A stretch of DNA of 64,000 nt from Shewanella kaireitica (GTDB taxonomy: Bacteria; Pseudomonadota; Gammaproteobacteria; Enterobacterales; Shewanellaceae), in NCBI RefSeq assembly GCF_023284045.1, contig NZ_JAKIKQ010000001.1:1-64000 (forward strand), written 5' to 3'. The notes under the pieces are model-generated. The model saw only the letters and a list, made by a program, of their open reading frames with translations, was not told the origin of the DNA and ran no database searches. Each line of letters begins with the position of its first letter. Within the stretch, counting starts at the first letter, position 1. Positions 50,647 through 63,630 of the stretch are shown here, piece by piece. The position numbers and the translations under genes were made by a program.

Positions 50647-51676
50647 ATGCTTCATTATCAAATTGATAACGACTTATATGGTGATAAAGAGCGCCTGGTT
50701 TGACTAATGCATCTCCGGCAAATGTTGGCTGATTCGGCGCGTCAGGTACCTGCTGGGGCTCAAGACAGACTGCTTGATATTGACACAAAGATTGCTGACC
50801 TTTACCGATTGTACCTTGCAAATGATTGGCACCGTAGACCTGTACGCTTGGTTGATTGGTATACAGTGTCATACCCCGTCCACTTTTAGCTGAACTTAAG
50901 CGACCAAATCGTTGCAGTTGCTGGTCGCTCTGCGGCATGACATAGCAGTGATCAATCCCTGATGTTGGGACGAATTCTTCTGCACCAATCAGTGACTGCA
51001 TCAGCGTTGGCTGTCGCATATCAAGTGCACTATTCTCAGTTAAGCTTAAGGCGGTTGGTACGCCGACTTCATTCATTGAAAGATACTGTGTTGAGTCAAT
51101 TTGTAGGGCGTGTTGTAAGCTTGAGTCACTACCATCAAGATTGAAGTAACTATGTTGAGTCAGGCTGATGGGACAGGTTTTATCTGTGCTTGCGAGTATT
51201 TCAATATAGAGATTATTGCCGGCTAATCGGTAATCAAGTTGCACAGTACATTTCCCCGGAAAACCCATGTCACCATCGGGACTCACTAAGCTTAAGCGCA
51301 CACCGTCTGGTAATTGACCTAAATTCCAATGCTGGCGATTAAAGCCGTCCTTACCGCCATGGAGACAATTACTCGCCTGGTTGATGCTTAATTGATGGCT
51401 TTTTCCATCGGCGGTGAATCTGCCGTTGGCTATTCGGTTAGCAAAGCGTCCAGCAATGGCTCCTAAGTGGGCATCTTGCGCTAAATAGTCACTGGCACTA
51501 TCACAGCCTAATACGATATTGGCCCGTTCACCATCTCTATCTGGTGTCCAAAGAGAGCGGATAATGCCGCCTAAGCTGAGCACTTCTATTGCTATGGTGC
51601 CATTATCTACTATCACCCGTTCAATTTGACCACCACGGGGATCGTTCCAAGGGTCTTGCGGGCGAAAACGTACCAT
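50645..51676 (-). CDS. galM: Galactose mutarotase (aldose 1-epimerase)
   Basis: The 343-residue GalM-family protein has catalytic regions GRFANRIANGRF, NCLHGGKDGFNRQHW (His), SLTQHSYFNLDG (His) and VCLEPQQVPDAPNQP (Glu). It interconverts the alpha and beta anomers of galactose for galactokinase. It is the last gene of the lactose/galactose cluster, separated from galK by a MITE-like element, so it may be less tightly coexpressed than before that insertion. Confidence 0.95.
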   Translation of the reverse strand: MVRFRPQDPWNDPRGGQIERVIVDNGTIAIEVLSLGGIIRSLWTPDRDGERANIVLGCDSASDYLAQDAHLGAIAGRFANRIANGRFTADGKSHQLSINQASNCLHGGKDGFNRQHWNLGQLPDGVRLSLVSPDGDMGFPGKCTVQLDYRLAGNNLYIEILASTDKTCPISLTQHSYFNLDGSDSSLQHALQIDSTQYLSMNEVGVPTALSLTENSALDMRQPTLMQSLIGAEEFVPTSGIDHCYVMPQSDQQLQRFGRLSSAKSGRGMTLYTNQPSVQVYGANHLQGTIGKGQQSLCQYQAVCLEPQQVPDAPNQPTFAGDALVKPGALYHHISRYQFDNEA

Positions 51677-51767
51677 GGTTTGTCCTTGTCATTAGCAAAA
51701 CACTACAGTGTACTATTCTGGCGTTAACTTTTTGATTTAGCGAGATGAATACGTATTCTAATGTACA
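51677..51767. promoter_or_regulatory. galM upstream region
   Basis: About 90 bases between the MITE and galM. An ATGTACAT palindrome lies at 51761-51768, partly overlapping the left end of the element. No firm promoter could be assigned. Confidence 0.3.
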
Positions 51768-52094
51768 TATACCCATCCCACTTGAAAATGCTCGTTTCAG
51801 AGGTGTTGTGCTAGTTCAATTCTAGGCGCGTTAACGTGGAAATGGCTATTCCCTTTTAAGTTGCCACAACAACGAAGTGGGCTTGCACAACACCTTCTTC
51901 GATGGGCGTTTCTTATATAAAAAGCATGGGCTTTACTCTGTGTTATTGATTTTACCAAGGGAGCGACCATTAGCTGCAATCAATGCCTCGCCTACATGGA
52001 TGTAGGTGCTTAGGTTCAGCATGGAGCAATGAAGCTGTGACTAAAGCCCATTAAACTCCCACTGAATCCTGCATTTTCAGGTCGGATGGGTATA
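51768..52094. mobile_element. MITE-like element between galM and galK
   Basis: A 327-bp non-coding element bounded by 24-base terminal inverted repeats (51768-51791 and 52071-52094) that match at 22 of 24 positions. Both ends read TACCCATCC...GGATGGGTA with TA on the outside, consistent with TA target duplication as in IS630/Tc1-type MITEs. It contains no transposase. Inside is a CCCTTTTAAG-containing segment shared with the element near dsbD. The right end lies one base from the galK stop codon. Confidence 0.8.
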
Positions 52095-52095
52095 A

Positions 52096-53253
52096 TTAGC
52101 TATCTATCCTTTTCGCCCCGTCAGAGGCTGAGCATAAATAAATTGAAGCTTCTATACCCGTTTTTTGCTGATACTGTTGTTCTACGGCTTCTACCACTGC
52201 ATCGGTAAATTCATGATCAACCAGTGCAACCACACAGCCGCCAAACCCGCCGCCAGTCATTCTTACACCGCCTTTATCACCAATAACATCAGAGATAATA
52301 TTGACCAGATAATCAATCTCAGGGACGGTAATTTCAAAATCATCACGCATTGATAGATGGGACTCAGCCATCAAGCTACTCAATTGAGTGATATTGCCTG
52401 ATTCTAGTGCCCAGGCCGCATTCTGAGTACGCCGATTTTCAGTAATGACATGCTTAGCACGTCGGTAGCAAACGTCACTCAACTCATTTTTTGCAGCTTC
52501 TAAAGCATTAAGCTCCAGATGGCGCAGAGAATCTAACTGAAAATGCTCCGCCACTTGTTCACATTGCTCACGTCTTAAGTTGTATTCAGACTCCACCAAA
52601 CCGCGCTTAACATTTGAGTTGATAATAATCAGGCTCAAATTATCAGGAATACTAACCGCTTCGCTATCCAGATCTAGACAGTCTATCAAAAGTGCATGAT
52701 CTTGCTGTCCCAAGGCACTGATCATCTGATCCATAATGCCACAGGCGCAGCCTACGAATTGGTTTTCGCCACGCTGTGCGAGTTGTGCAATGGCTAACGG
52801 TGACAGTTTAATTTGGCTGGCATCATTGACCGCAGTACCAAAAGCAATCTCAAGTGCCGCAGAAGAGGAGAGGCCTGCGCCTAGCGGCACATTACTGACT
52901 ATGGCTAAATCAATACCTTTGGGTGATAGACCTGCGGTAGCCATTGCAGAGCTAAAGCCTTTAAGGTAATCAGCCCATTCTGGATCTTGCGGTGTTTGGC
53001 CTTCTTGACCAAAGGTCCACGCTTTCATTTCGCCAGGAAAGGCGTCAGACACGGCACGAAATTGGGAGTCATCACGACGTTTAATAGCAATAATAGTATT
53101 AAAATTTATCGCCGCTGGCAGCACAAAACCATCGTTATAATCAGTATGTTCGCCGATTAAATTGACTCTTCCTGGTGCAAAATAGAGTGCATCAGCTTGG
53201 GTGCCGAAGGTTTGGACAAAGAGTTTATTGGCGCGTTGAACTGGATTGGACAT
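52096..53253 (-). CDS. galK: Galactokinase
   Basis: The 385-residue GHMP kinase has the galactokinase signature GRVNLIGEHTDYNDGFVLP near 28-46, the ATP loop PLGAGLSSSAALE and the third motif GGVRMTGGGFGGCVVAL. It phosphorylates alpha-D-galactose to galactose-1-phosphate. It stands between galT (267 bases upstream) and galM in the minus-strand cluster. The stop codon is directly followed by a MITE-like element. Confidence 0.97.
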   Translation of the reverse strand: MSNPVQRANKLFVQTFGTQADALYFAPGRVNLIGEHTDYNDGFVLPAAINFNTIIAIKRRDDSQFRAVSDAFPGEMKAWTFGQEGQTPQDPEWADYLKGFSSAMATAGLSPKGIDLAIVSNVPLGAGLSSSAALEIAFGTAVNDASQIKLSPLAIAQLAQRGENQFVGCACGIMDQMISALGQQDHALLIDCLDLDSEAVSIPDNLSLIIINSNVKRGLVESEYNLRREQCEQVAEHFQLDSLRHLELNALEAAKNELSDVCYRRAKHVITENRRTQNAAWALESGNITQLSSLMAESHLSMRDDFEITVPEIDYLVNIISDVIGDKGGVRMTGGGFGGCVVALVDHEFTDAVVEAVEQQYQQKTGIEASIYLCSASDGAKRIDS

Positions 53254-53379
53254 GGTTTGCTGTGTTCCGTAAGTAGGCCATTGTAATTAAAACGAAATCT
53301 GCTTATTTTTTGCAACCGTTTACACTAGGGCGTGGTTAAACGTTGTAGTCGACGATGATATTTTTTGGTCCCGAATTTA

Positions 53380-53403
53380 CGACTTTACTTAAGCGTAAAG
53401 TCG
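53380..53403. repeat. Repeated CGACTTTAC motif in the galK-galT gap
   Basis: CGACTTTAC (53380-53388) and its inverse GTAAAGTCG (53395-53403) form a 9-bp hairpin, and a third copy of the motif lies near 53492-53500, next to the galT stop. They may form an mRNA hairpin or a small operator in the 267-base gap. Confidence 0.5.
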
Positions 53404-53521
53404 CTTATCAATGAAAGTGGGTAAGCTATTTAGCTTGCTACTCTGTCCCTGAGTCAAAAATATTTACTTACACTTCATTAGCTTTATATCACGACTTTAC
53501 ATCATGTGTAACTGAGTTTTT

Positions 53522-54553
53522 CTATTGATTTTGGTAATGCACTTCAGACTGAGCCCGCAGCAGATGTGCAGCTTGTTCCGCTGTGAGGTCTCGCTGACTT
53601 TCAGCCAGCATCTCATAACCAACCATAAACTTCTTCACATCGGCGCTACGCAGTAGTGGTGGATAGACGTGTCCATGCAGTTGCCATTCTGGGTGTTCGC
53701 TACCATCAAATGGTGCGCCATGCCATCCCATAGAGTAGGGGAAGCTGGTATTAAATAGATTGTCGTATCTCGTCATAAGTGACTTCATTATGCTGGCTAA
53801 AGAGGTATGCTGGTCTGCCGTGAGCTTATCCAAGTGTGCTACCGCAAAGCGCGGTAAAATTAACGTTTCAAATGGCCAAGCTGCCCACCATGGCACCACA
53901 ACAAGCCAATCATCATTGCTGACGACGACTCGCTCTGTATTGGTGAGCTCTTTATTTGTATAATCAAGTAGCATGTTTTCTTGATTCTTTTTAAAGTAGT
54001 TAAGCTGGGTACGAGACTCTGTAACGGCTTCGTTAGGTAGCTCACTCACCGCCCATATTTGCCCATGGGGGTGGGGGTTTGAGCAGCCCATAGCGGCACC
54101 TTTATTCTCAAACACCTGAACCCAGGGGTATTGCTCTCCAAGTTCAGCAACCTCTTTGCCAAGTCTGGCGAATACGGCGGTAAGCTGTGCAATAGAAAGC
54201 TTTGGCAAGGTTTGGCTATGATCGGCAGAAAAACAGATAACCCGACTGGTTCCCGTTACGGATTGTAGCGCAAAGAGAGGGTCGTTTTTCTGAGCTGGCG
54301 GCGTATCTGCAGTTAGCGCTGCAAAGTCGTTAGTGAACACAAAGGGCTCTGTGTAGCTTGGGTTTTTTTCGCCACTAATTCGACGATTGCCTGGGCACAG
54401 ATAACACTCAGGATCGTAATTAAGACTTGCGACTTCAGCCGTTGCTTCACGTTGTCCTTGCCAAGGACGTTTTGCTCGGTGAGGCGAGACCAGCAGCCAT
54501 TGTTCGGTTAGCGGGTTGAAACGTCGGTGAGGGTGGTCGTCACGATCAAACAT
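53522..54553 (-). CDS. galT: Galactose-1-phosphate uridylyltransferase
   Basis: The 343-residue HIT-superfamily enzyme has the active-site HPHGQIWA around the nucleophilic His, zinc ligands CYLCPGN near 50, and the late [10 protein letters not shown] and HLLRAQ segments. It exchanges UMP between UDP-glucose and galactose-1-phosphate. It lies 59 bases after the symporter gene in the same direction. The adenylyl/uridylyl partner galE is not present in the window. Confidence 0.97.
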   Translation of the reverse strand: MFDRDDHPHRRFNPLTEQWLLVSPHRAKRPWQGQREATAEVASLNYDPECYLCPGNRRISGEKNPSYTEPFVFTNDFAALTADTPPAQKNDPLFALQSVTGTSRVICFSADHSQTLPKLSIAQLTAVFARLGKEVAELGEQYPWVQVFENKGAAMGCSNPHPHGQIWAVSELPNEAVTESRTQLNYFKKNQENMLLDYTNKELTNTERVVVSNDDWLVVVPWWAAWPFETLILPRFAVAHLDKLTADQHTSLASIMKSLMTRYDNLFNTSFPYSMGWHGAPFDGSEHPEWQLHGHVYPPLLRSADVKKFMVGYEMLAESQRDLTAEQAAHLLRAQSEVHYQNQ

Positions 54554-54612
54554 CTATCAATAATCCTTTATGATGAGCAGTTAAAGGGCTGCTTTATGCA
54601 ACCCCTTTGAGT

Positions 54613-56037
54613 TTAAGTATTAGCGGTGAGCGGCGCGATATCTTGCTGCGCTGCGAATACAAATCGACTGAGGAACAAAGTGACCAAGATAGTTGCCGCC
54701 AGGGTAATCGCCATCATGTGAATAAAGTGGAAAGGACTCCAGACAAAAGTAAATACGGCGTATACTAAGACCCCAAATACTAGACCAACCTTAATCGCAT
54801 TAGCGCTGACATTTTTAAATGCCAGTGCGCAGATAAAAGCTGCTAATACCGGCATAGAGTATAGGCCATTAAGCTGTTGTAGCAACGAGATGATACTTTT
54901 TGATTCCGCGAATACAGGCACTAATGCAACTGAAATTAGTGTAAATATCAGTGCAACCCGAGTGCCTATTTTTTTCACATTGGCATTTGGGTTGATATAG
55001 TTTTGGTGGATGTCACAGGTGTATAGCGCTGCTGCTGAGTTTAGGCATGAGTTAAATGAGCTTAATACTGCGCCAGCCATAACCGCCGCAAATGCGCCTG
55101 ACATCCAAGTTGGCAATATATCGCCGACCAGTCTGCCATAGGCAACGTCACCCACATCACCATATAGTTTGTAAGCGACAAGCCCTGGCAGAACCACAAT
55201 AATAGGGATAATAAGCTTCATCACTACCGCAGCATACAAACCTTTTTGTGCTTCTTTAACTGACTTAGCGGCAAGGGCGCGTTGGGTGATCACCATGTTG
55301 GTGCCCCAGTAAAATACTTGAATGAAAATCATCCCGGTAAGCAAGGTATGCCAAGGGATATCTGATTGGTCGTTACCAACTAAGGTTAGCCTTTCAATCG
55401 GTATACCAGATAGATCCCAGTTGACGGCATTAAGTGCAAGATAAGATACCACCACACCCATCACCAACAAGCCGATACCATTTAGGCTGTCCGATATTGC
55501 GATGGCTCTCAATCCGCCAAAAATAGCGTATATGGCACCAACAATGGCAAAGATAATCGCTAACGCGGTAACTGAAATAGACAGACCAAACATCGATTTC
55601 ATAAACAGTGAACCAGTGTATAGCACTACTGGCAGCAAGATGAACGCATAACCGAGCATAAACAGCACTGAGACCATGGCGCGGATCCCTTTGTCATTAT
55701 ATTTGCGCTCAAGCAGTTCAGTGGTAGTGGTACAGTTATATTTGTAATAGATGGGGATTAACCATTTAGCGAGAATAATGAGGCCGACAGCAGCGGCTAT
55801 TTCCCACCAAGCGACTAGAAGAGTTTGCGCACCGTTCATCCCCACAATCTGCTCGGCACTGATGTTGGTCATCATCAATGAGCCTGCGACAACGATCCAG
55901 CTTAAGCCGCCTCCTGCAAGAAAGTAATCTTTACTGTCACTGCTATCTCTGACTATTTTTCGGCACTTGAGGTAGGTGATCAGGCCGACGAGTGCTGTTA
56001 AGCCAAAAAATATGACCAGCTGAATAACTTGTTCCAT
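54613..56037 (-). CDS. Sodium/sugar symporter (SSS family), probable galactose transporter
   Basis: The 474-residue protein has about 13 helices of the SGLT/SSS type: DSKDYFLAGGGLSWIVVAGSLMMTNISAEQIVGMNG, the Na-binding region and FGGLRAIAISDSLNGIGLL, AAVMAGAVLSSFNSCLNSAAALYTCDI. Position between galT and lacZ makes galactose (or a beta-galactoside) the likely cargo. It is separate from lacZ by 68 bases. No lactose permease of the LacY or PTS type is present. Confidence 0.92.
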   Translation of the reverse strand: MEQVIQLVIFFGLTALVGLITYLKCRKIVRDSSDSKDYFLAGGGLSWIVVAGSLMMTNISAEQIVGMNGAQTLLVAWWEIAAAVGLIILAKWLIPIYYKYNCTTTTELLERKYNDKGIRAMVSVLFMLGYAFILLPVVLYTGSLFMKSMFGLSISVTALAIIFAIVGAIYAIFGGLRAIAISDSLNGIGLLVMGVVVSYLALNAVNWDLSGIPIERLTLVGNDQSDIPWHTLLTGMIFIQVFYWGTNMVITQRALAAKSVKEAQKGLYAAVVMKLIIPIIVVLPGLVAYKLYGDVGDVAYGRLVGDILPTWMSGAFAAVMAGAVLSSFNSCLNSAAALYTCDIHQNYINPNANVKKIGTRVALIFTLISVALVPVFAESKSIISLLQQLNGLYSMPVLAAFICALAFKNVSANAIKVGLVFGVLVYAVFTFVWSPFHFIHMMAITLAATILVTLFLSRFVFAAQQDIAPLTANT

Positions 56038-56105
56038 GTTTATCCTTTATTATTTTTCTAATGCCATATTAATAGCTAATTTTAGGCGTGGTTACTTCCC
56101 AGTTC

Positions 56106-59378
<3,273 letters not shown>

Positions 59379-59439
59379 TCGATAGTGGGAATAATGTATA
59401 CAATCAGTCTTAGGGTTTACTTTATAAGCGCTGCAAACC

Positions 59440-61074
59440 TTAACTTTCGCTGCGTGGATGATTCACCACTTCTGGATGATCAGGCTTGGTGCCATTAGGA
59501 CTAAGCAACTCTTTAACGACATGATCGACAAAACCGGCACCAGCTGCTTCATAAAGGTTATATACGCTGTGTACTCCTGATTCTTGCAATGAATCAGCAT
59601 CCTCTTTGTATTGCACGATGGCACTGAGTTTGCCCTGGTAATCAAGACGTTTTAGTTGTTCAACTGCAAATAAATTCCCCACGTGATGCGGCATAGCCAG
59701 TAATACCAGCTCTAGATTAGGCGCCTTATCAAGTTTCTCCCAAAAGTCGGTGTCGGAAGCATCGCCCTGCACCACATTACGCCCCTCTTGGTTGTGATAA
59801 TCGACCAGATCTTGCTTGTGCTCCACCCCCAGAATTTCACCTTCGTACTGCGCTCTAAGCTCGTCATATGCACCAGAACCAATGCGGCCCATACCTAAGA
59901 TTAAAAATCTTGGGTTACCCACATGGATCGGACGATCTTCTGGGTGCAATGGATGCTTCTCCAATCGCTGTAGTCGGTTTTGATACTTTTGATATAGTCT
60001 GTTTGAGGCTATATTGAGCGGTGCTGAAAATAGAAAACTAAAGCTTAAGGCCACGGCTAATATCACCATCCACTGCGGCGGTAACCAGCCTTTTGAGGTC
60101 GCGACGGCAGCAACGATTAAACCGAATTCACTGTAATTACCTAGGCTAAATGAAGAGAGTAACGCAGTACGTGAACGCAGTTTAAAGTGAGTCAATAGAT
60201 AGAGGAATAGCACGATTTTAATCGGCACCACCAACACCAAAATGGCCGCTAAACCGATATCAGAGAATGTTGGTAAGCCATTAAGGCCAACTGTTAAGAA
60301 GAAGGCAACCAGGAACAGCTCTTTAAAGTAAAACAGCGACTTTGCTAGCTCTGAAGACTTAGGGTGTCCGGCCAGTAATATGCCGATTATCAGCGCACCA
60401 AGGTCGGGTTTTAGGCCGACGATTTCAAACAACCATGCACCCATAACAAGCGCCATGACTAGCCCGAATAGCACCAATAACTCACCGTGACCGACTCGGT
60501 CAAAGGTTTTATAAATAAGCGGTTTAGCTAGCGGAAGTAGTAGTAGACACAACGCCCAATAAGAGGGGATATCACCTTTAGAGATCGTTAAGAAGGCGAC
60601 GGCAAAAATATCCTGCATAATCAAGATACCGATAGCTACGCGGCCATAGAGTGACTGCATGTCACCTTTGTCTTCTAATATCTTTACCGCAAAAATGGTA
60701 CTAGAGAAGCTCAATGCAAATGCGAGTAGACCGAGTTGATTGAGTTCAAGACCAGTTAGTTGCTCTAAACCAAGTAGACCTAACAATTTTAACAGCGGTA
60801 TAAAAAACAGCATAGAGCCGAGCAAGTGCAAGCTTGAACCCGCTAAAACCTCTGCTTTAAACAAGCTGCGAATATCCAGCTTAAGGCCGATGGCAAACAA
60901 CAATAAGGTCACACCTAAGTTAGCTAACTGCTCTAACATTGGCAGGCTAGATTCTTCAATTCCGAATAGAAACAGTACAAATCCCGCAACAAGGTAGCCG
61001 ATCAATGGGGGCAGTCCCACACGGCTAACTAGCATGCCGCAGGCTAAGGTTATAATGAGTATCGCGGGTTCCAT
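59440..61074 (-). CDS. CPA2-family cation:proton antiporter with TrkA-N domain
   Basis: The 544-residue protein has 11-13 helices of the Kef/YbaL type (GYLVAGFVLFLFGI, ALSFSSTIFAVKILEDKGD, GRVAIGILIMQDIFAVAFL with the QD motif, GLKPDLGALIIGILLAGHPKSSELAK), then an RCK/TrkA-N nucleotide-binding domain from about 395 (RFLILGMGRIGSGAYDELRAQYEGEILGVE). It probably exchanges K+ or Na+ for H+ across the inner membrane, gated by NAD(H) or glutathione adducts as in Kef; the ion is inference. Confidence 0.9.
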   Translation of the reverse strand: MEPAILIITLACGMLVSRVGLPPLIGYLVAGFVLFLFGIEESSLPMLEQLANLGVTLLLFAIGLKLDIRSLFKAEVLAGSSLHLLGSMLFFIPLLKLLGLLGLEQLTGLELNQLGLLAFALSFSSTIFAVKILEDKGDMQSLYGRVAIGILIMQDIFAVAFLTISKGDIPSYWALCLLLLPLAKPLIYKTFDRVGHGELLVLFGLVMALVMGAWLFEIVGLKPDLGALIIGILLAGHPKSSELAKSLFYFKELFLVAFFLTVGLNGLPTFSDIGLAAILVLVVPIKIVLFLYLLTHFKLRSRTALLSSFSLGNYSEFGLIVAAVATSKGWLPPQWMVILAVALSFSFLFSAPLNIASNRLYQKYQNRLQRLEKHPLHPEDRPIHVGNPRFLILGMGRIGSGAYDELRAQYEGEILGVEHKQDLVDYHNQEGRNVVQGDASDTDFWEKLDKAPNLELVLLAMPHHVGNLFAVEQLKRLDYQGKLSAIVQYKEDADSLQESGVHSVYNLYEAAGAGFVDHVVKELLSPNGTKPDHPEVVNHPRSES

Positions 61075-61248
61075 GGTGCTCCTTGCAAAAGATATTATTA
61101 GTGAGCATTGTACAAGAAGTTTGTGAATTTGAACTGAAGTTTACGGATTTATTTAAAGATTGTGATAGCGGCAATCGTGGGGACAATTGTTATCTGATAG
61201 AGGAGCAGATGGCGATGCAGCCTTGCTATTTCTGTGTCGATAACAATC

Positions 61249-61292
61249 AAAAAAGCCCCCGCTAGCAGATAAATGCTAACGGGGCTTTTTAC
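61249..61292 (-). terminator. Strong bidirectional-looking terminator, now 520 bases from dsbD
   Basis: A-run, GCCCCCGCTAGC (about 61255-61265), then GCTAACGGGGC (about 61275-61285) and T5. On the minus strand it ends in TTTTTT. The only minus-strand gene that could use it is dsbD, which stops 520 bases upstream, with mobile repeats in between. It also sits in the kef gene's upstream region. Confidence 0.75.
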
Positions 61293-61308
61293 TGGATACT
61301 TCTGAGTT

Positions 61309-61589
61309 ATACCAATTGTGTTAAGTATTTGACCAGTTCAGAGCCCCTCAGACTTTTCAATTCAAAGCGCATTGGTAAAGAAATGGTGATTCCCTTTTAA
61401 GCCAATGCAAAGCAGAAGTGGAAAGCCTGAGAGCCTCACGTAGTGCGGCTGAGGTTAAACAAATTGGCAAAACGCTTTAGACTTCGCTATGGGATTTGGA
61501 TATAGAATAACTATTAGCTCAAATTCCACTACTTGCCTACAGCTTTTTGAATTCCCGCTGAATGGTCAAAATTTTAATGCAATTGGTAT
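61309..61589. mobile_element. MITE-like element downstream of dsbD
   Basis: A 281-bp non-coding element with imperfect inverted ends of about 30 bases (61309-61339 and 61560-61589), both starting ATACCAATTG on their own strand, flanked by TA. The interior includes a CCCTTTTAAG segment like the galM-galK element. It has no open frame. Last 79 bases (61511-61589) are repeated at 61738. Confidence 0.78.
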
Positions 61590-61737
61590 AAATGGTCTAT
61601 TTTGTTCCATACAAAATAAGACATTCCGGCCCTCCTTGGCGGTCAGATTTAGGAGGTACGAGACCAAGGATGGTCGAAGGTAGAATAATGCAGGAGCAAT
61701 TATCGAGAGCGAAGCAGGGGGCCAGAGCCGAGAATAT
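61590..61737. repeat. Spacer between two copies of the element's end, possible nested repeat
   Basis: 148 bases with internal hairpins (TTTTGTTCCATACAAAA near 61600, and CCTTGG/CCAAGG pairs near 61633-61673) and a GC-rich AGCGAAGCAGGGGGCCAGAG end. It looks like another short dispersed repeat inserted within or between element copies, but I cannot confirm that without a genome search. Confidence 0.4.
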
Positions 61738-61815
61738 CTATTAGCTCAAATCCCACTGCTTGCCTACAGCATTTTGAATTCCCGCTGAACGGTCAAACTT
61801 TTAATGCAATTGGTT
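61738..61815. repeat. Second copy of the MITE end, abutting dsbD
   Basis: Bases 61738-61815 repeat 61511-61589 with about nine differences (same order: TATTAGCTCAAAT, CTTGCCTACAGC, TTTTGAATTCCCGCTGAA, AATGCAATTGGT). The copy ends directly at the dsbD stop codon (61816-61818). It is either a truncated second element or the other end of a composite. Confidence 0.85.
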
Positions 61816-63630
61816 TTATTTTACGAGATGATCCAAATGTTCTGCGAACGCTTTAGGACGCATAAAGCCGGTGACTCTTAAGTCATCCCTTACAGCGCCA
61901 TTTTCGTCAAACATCAGCAATGTCGGTAAACCGAGCACATCGTAATGTTCTAGTAGCTCAATATCGACAGCATCATTTTTGGTGACATCAGCTTGCAGTA
62001 ATACCATCTTGTTCATCCGCTCAAGGACTGCAGCATCTTTAAAGGTAATTGCTTCAAATTCTTTACAAGCGACACACCAGTCGGCATATAGATCTAACAT
62101 GACTGTTTTGCCCTGTGCAGATGCCGCAGCTATTTCGCGATCGAGATCTTCAAGTGATTTAACACGCTTGAAGCTGTGATTTTGCTCGCCAGTCGCTAGC
62201 GTTACACTGCTGTTTGAGACAAAGCCAAAGTGCGACATTACCGCTTGTAAGCCGTAAGAGAAACTGCCCAATAGTGCTAGCAGAAGCAGTACCGCACGGG
62301 TTGTTTGTTTCCAGTTGAACTCAGTGAGCTTGTTTTGGTGCATTAGGTAACCGACGATGCTGATCCCCCAAACAGACCAGAGTATATCTGAGATGAGTCC
62401 AGGCCAAATTCGACCTAACATTACGATAGAAACTGCAATGAGTAAGAAACCGAAGATGGTTTTGATGATATCCATCCAGCTGCCCGCTCTTGGTAAGATC
62501 TTACCACCTGAGGTGCCGATAATTAGCAACGGTAGCCCCATACCCATACTCAACACGTAAAGCGCTAAGAAGCCTTGCAGTAAGTCGCCTGTTTGTGCGA
62601 CGTAAATCAGTGCTCCAGATAGTGGTGCTGTGGTACAAGGCGAGGCAACAAGGCCAGAGATAACACCCATCAAGAACACACCAATGACGTTACCGCCTTT
62701 TTGATTGTTTGATAGAGTGTTCATCTTCTCCTGCCACTTAGATGGCAGTTTTAAGTCGTATAAGCCGAACATCGACAAGCTTAATACGAAGAACATTATC
62801 GCTAGTGTGATCAGTACTGCAGGGTGCTGTAGGTAGGCCTGATATTTCATTCCGGCAGATGCCACTACCAAGCCTACCAATGAGTAGGTGATAGCCATAC
62901 CTTGTACATAAACCATCGACAAGCTAAAGGCTTTGGCGGTCGAGAGTTTCTTACCCTGGCCAACAATAATGCCCGATAGAATCGGATACATAGGGAACAC
63001 ACAAGGCGTTAATGCTAAGCCGATCCCTAAGCCAAAGAAGATAACTAAGGTCCAAATTAAGCTGTCGCTAGCAAGCATTTGAGTCAGGTTATCTTGCTGA
63101 GTTATTGGCGCGTTAGGCTCATTGCTTGCTGTGGTTATCTCGTTGTTTTGTTGTAAGTCGAGTACGCCGTCATTAGGGCTAACCTCGGTTAGCTCTGCCA
63201 CTTTTTTGGTTGGAGGGAAGCACAGTTTGCCCTCAGCACAGCCCATAAATGTAACGTTGAGAGTGTCGCCAGCTGCCGCTTGTTTAATTGCAACCGGCAT
63301 TTCTACAAATGAGTAATAAACCTCTTGTTCACCAAAGTATTCATCGGTATGAGATTTACCTTCAGGTAAGGCGATTTCTCCCAGCACAGCGCCGTTGGCT
63401 TCAAATTTGAGTTTATCGCGATACATGTAGTAGCCGTCGGCAATCACCCAGCTAATTTTTACTTTATCACCCTCCTGTTTGAAGTCGAAAACAAACGCTT
63501 CATCGACAGGCATCAACTCTGGTTCACCCTTTAAAAAGGAGAATTTACTACTATTAAAAATGCTTTCAGCTTGTACTAATGGACTAAGCATTAGTAGTGA
63601 TGCTAAAAACAGAGTTATGATTTTTTTCAT
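61816..63630 (-). CDS. dsbD: Thiol:disulfide interchange protein DsbD
   Basis: 604 residues: a signal peptide (MKKIITLFLASLLMLSPLVQA), an N-terminal periplasmic alpha domain with its Cys pair (FMGCAEGKLCFPPTK), the eight-helix membrane beta domain with Cys at ALTPCVFPMYPIL and VASPCTTAPLSG, and a C-terminal thioredoxin-like gamma domain with CVAC (DLYADWCVACKEFE). It passes electrons from cytoplasmic thioredoxin to the periplasm, including cytochrome c maturation, useful in this cytochrome-rich organism. The frame opens at 63654, but ATG 63630 overlaps the cutA stop (ATGA), matches the signal peptide and is preferred. Confidence 0.97.
   Translation of the reverse strand: MKKIITLFLASLLMLSPLVQAESIFNSSKFSFLKGEPELMPVDEAFVFDFKQEGDKVKISWVIADGYYMYRDKLKFEANGAVLGEIALPEGKSHTDEYFGEQEVYYSFVEMPVAIKQAAAGDTLNVTFMGCAEGKLCFPPTKKVAELTEVSPNDGVLDLQQNNEITTASNEPNAPITQQDNLTQMLASDSLIWTLVIFFGLGIGLALTPCVFPMYPILSGIIVGQGKKLSTAKAFSLSMVYVQGMAITYSLVGLVVASAGMKYQAYLQHPAVLITLAIMFFVLSLSMFGLYDLKLPSKWQEKMNTLSNNQKGGNVIGVFLMGVISGLVASPCTTAPLSGALIYVAQTGDLLQGFLALYVLSMGMGLPLLIIGTSGGKILPRAGSWMDIIKTIFGFLLIAVSIVMLGRIWPGLISDILWSVWGISIVGYLMHQNKLTEFNWKQTTRAVLLLLALLGSFSYGLQAVMSHFGFVSNSSVTLATGEQNHSFKRVKSLEDLDREIAAASAQGKTVMLDLYADWCVACKEFEAITFKDAAVLERMNKMVLLQADVTKNDAVDIELLEHYDVLGLPTLLMFDENGAVRDDLRVTGFMRPKAFAEHLDHLVK

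Noticed and set aside
61083..61265. Short plus-strand frame upstream of the antiporter gene
   Set aside because: No ribosome site, unknown composition, runs into a terminator hairpin, and covers the antiporter promoter region.
61590..61737. tRNA or structured RNA gene between the element copies
   Set aside because: Hairpins are present but no cloverleaf or known RNA motif can be built; repeat DNA is more likely.
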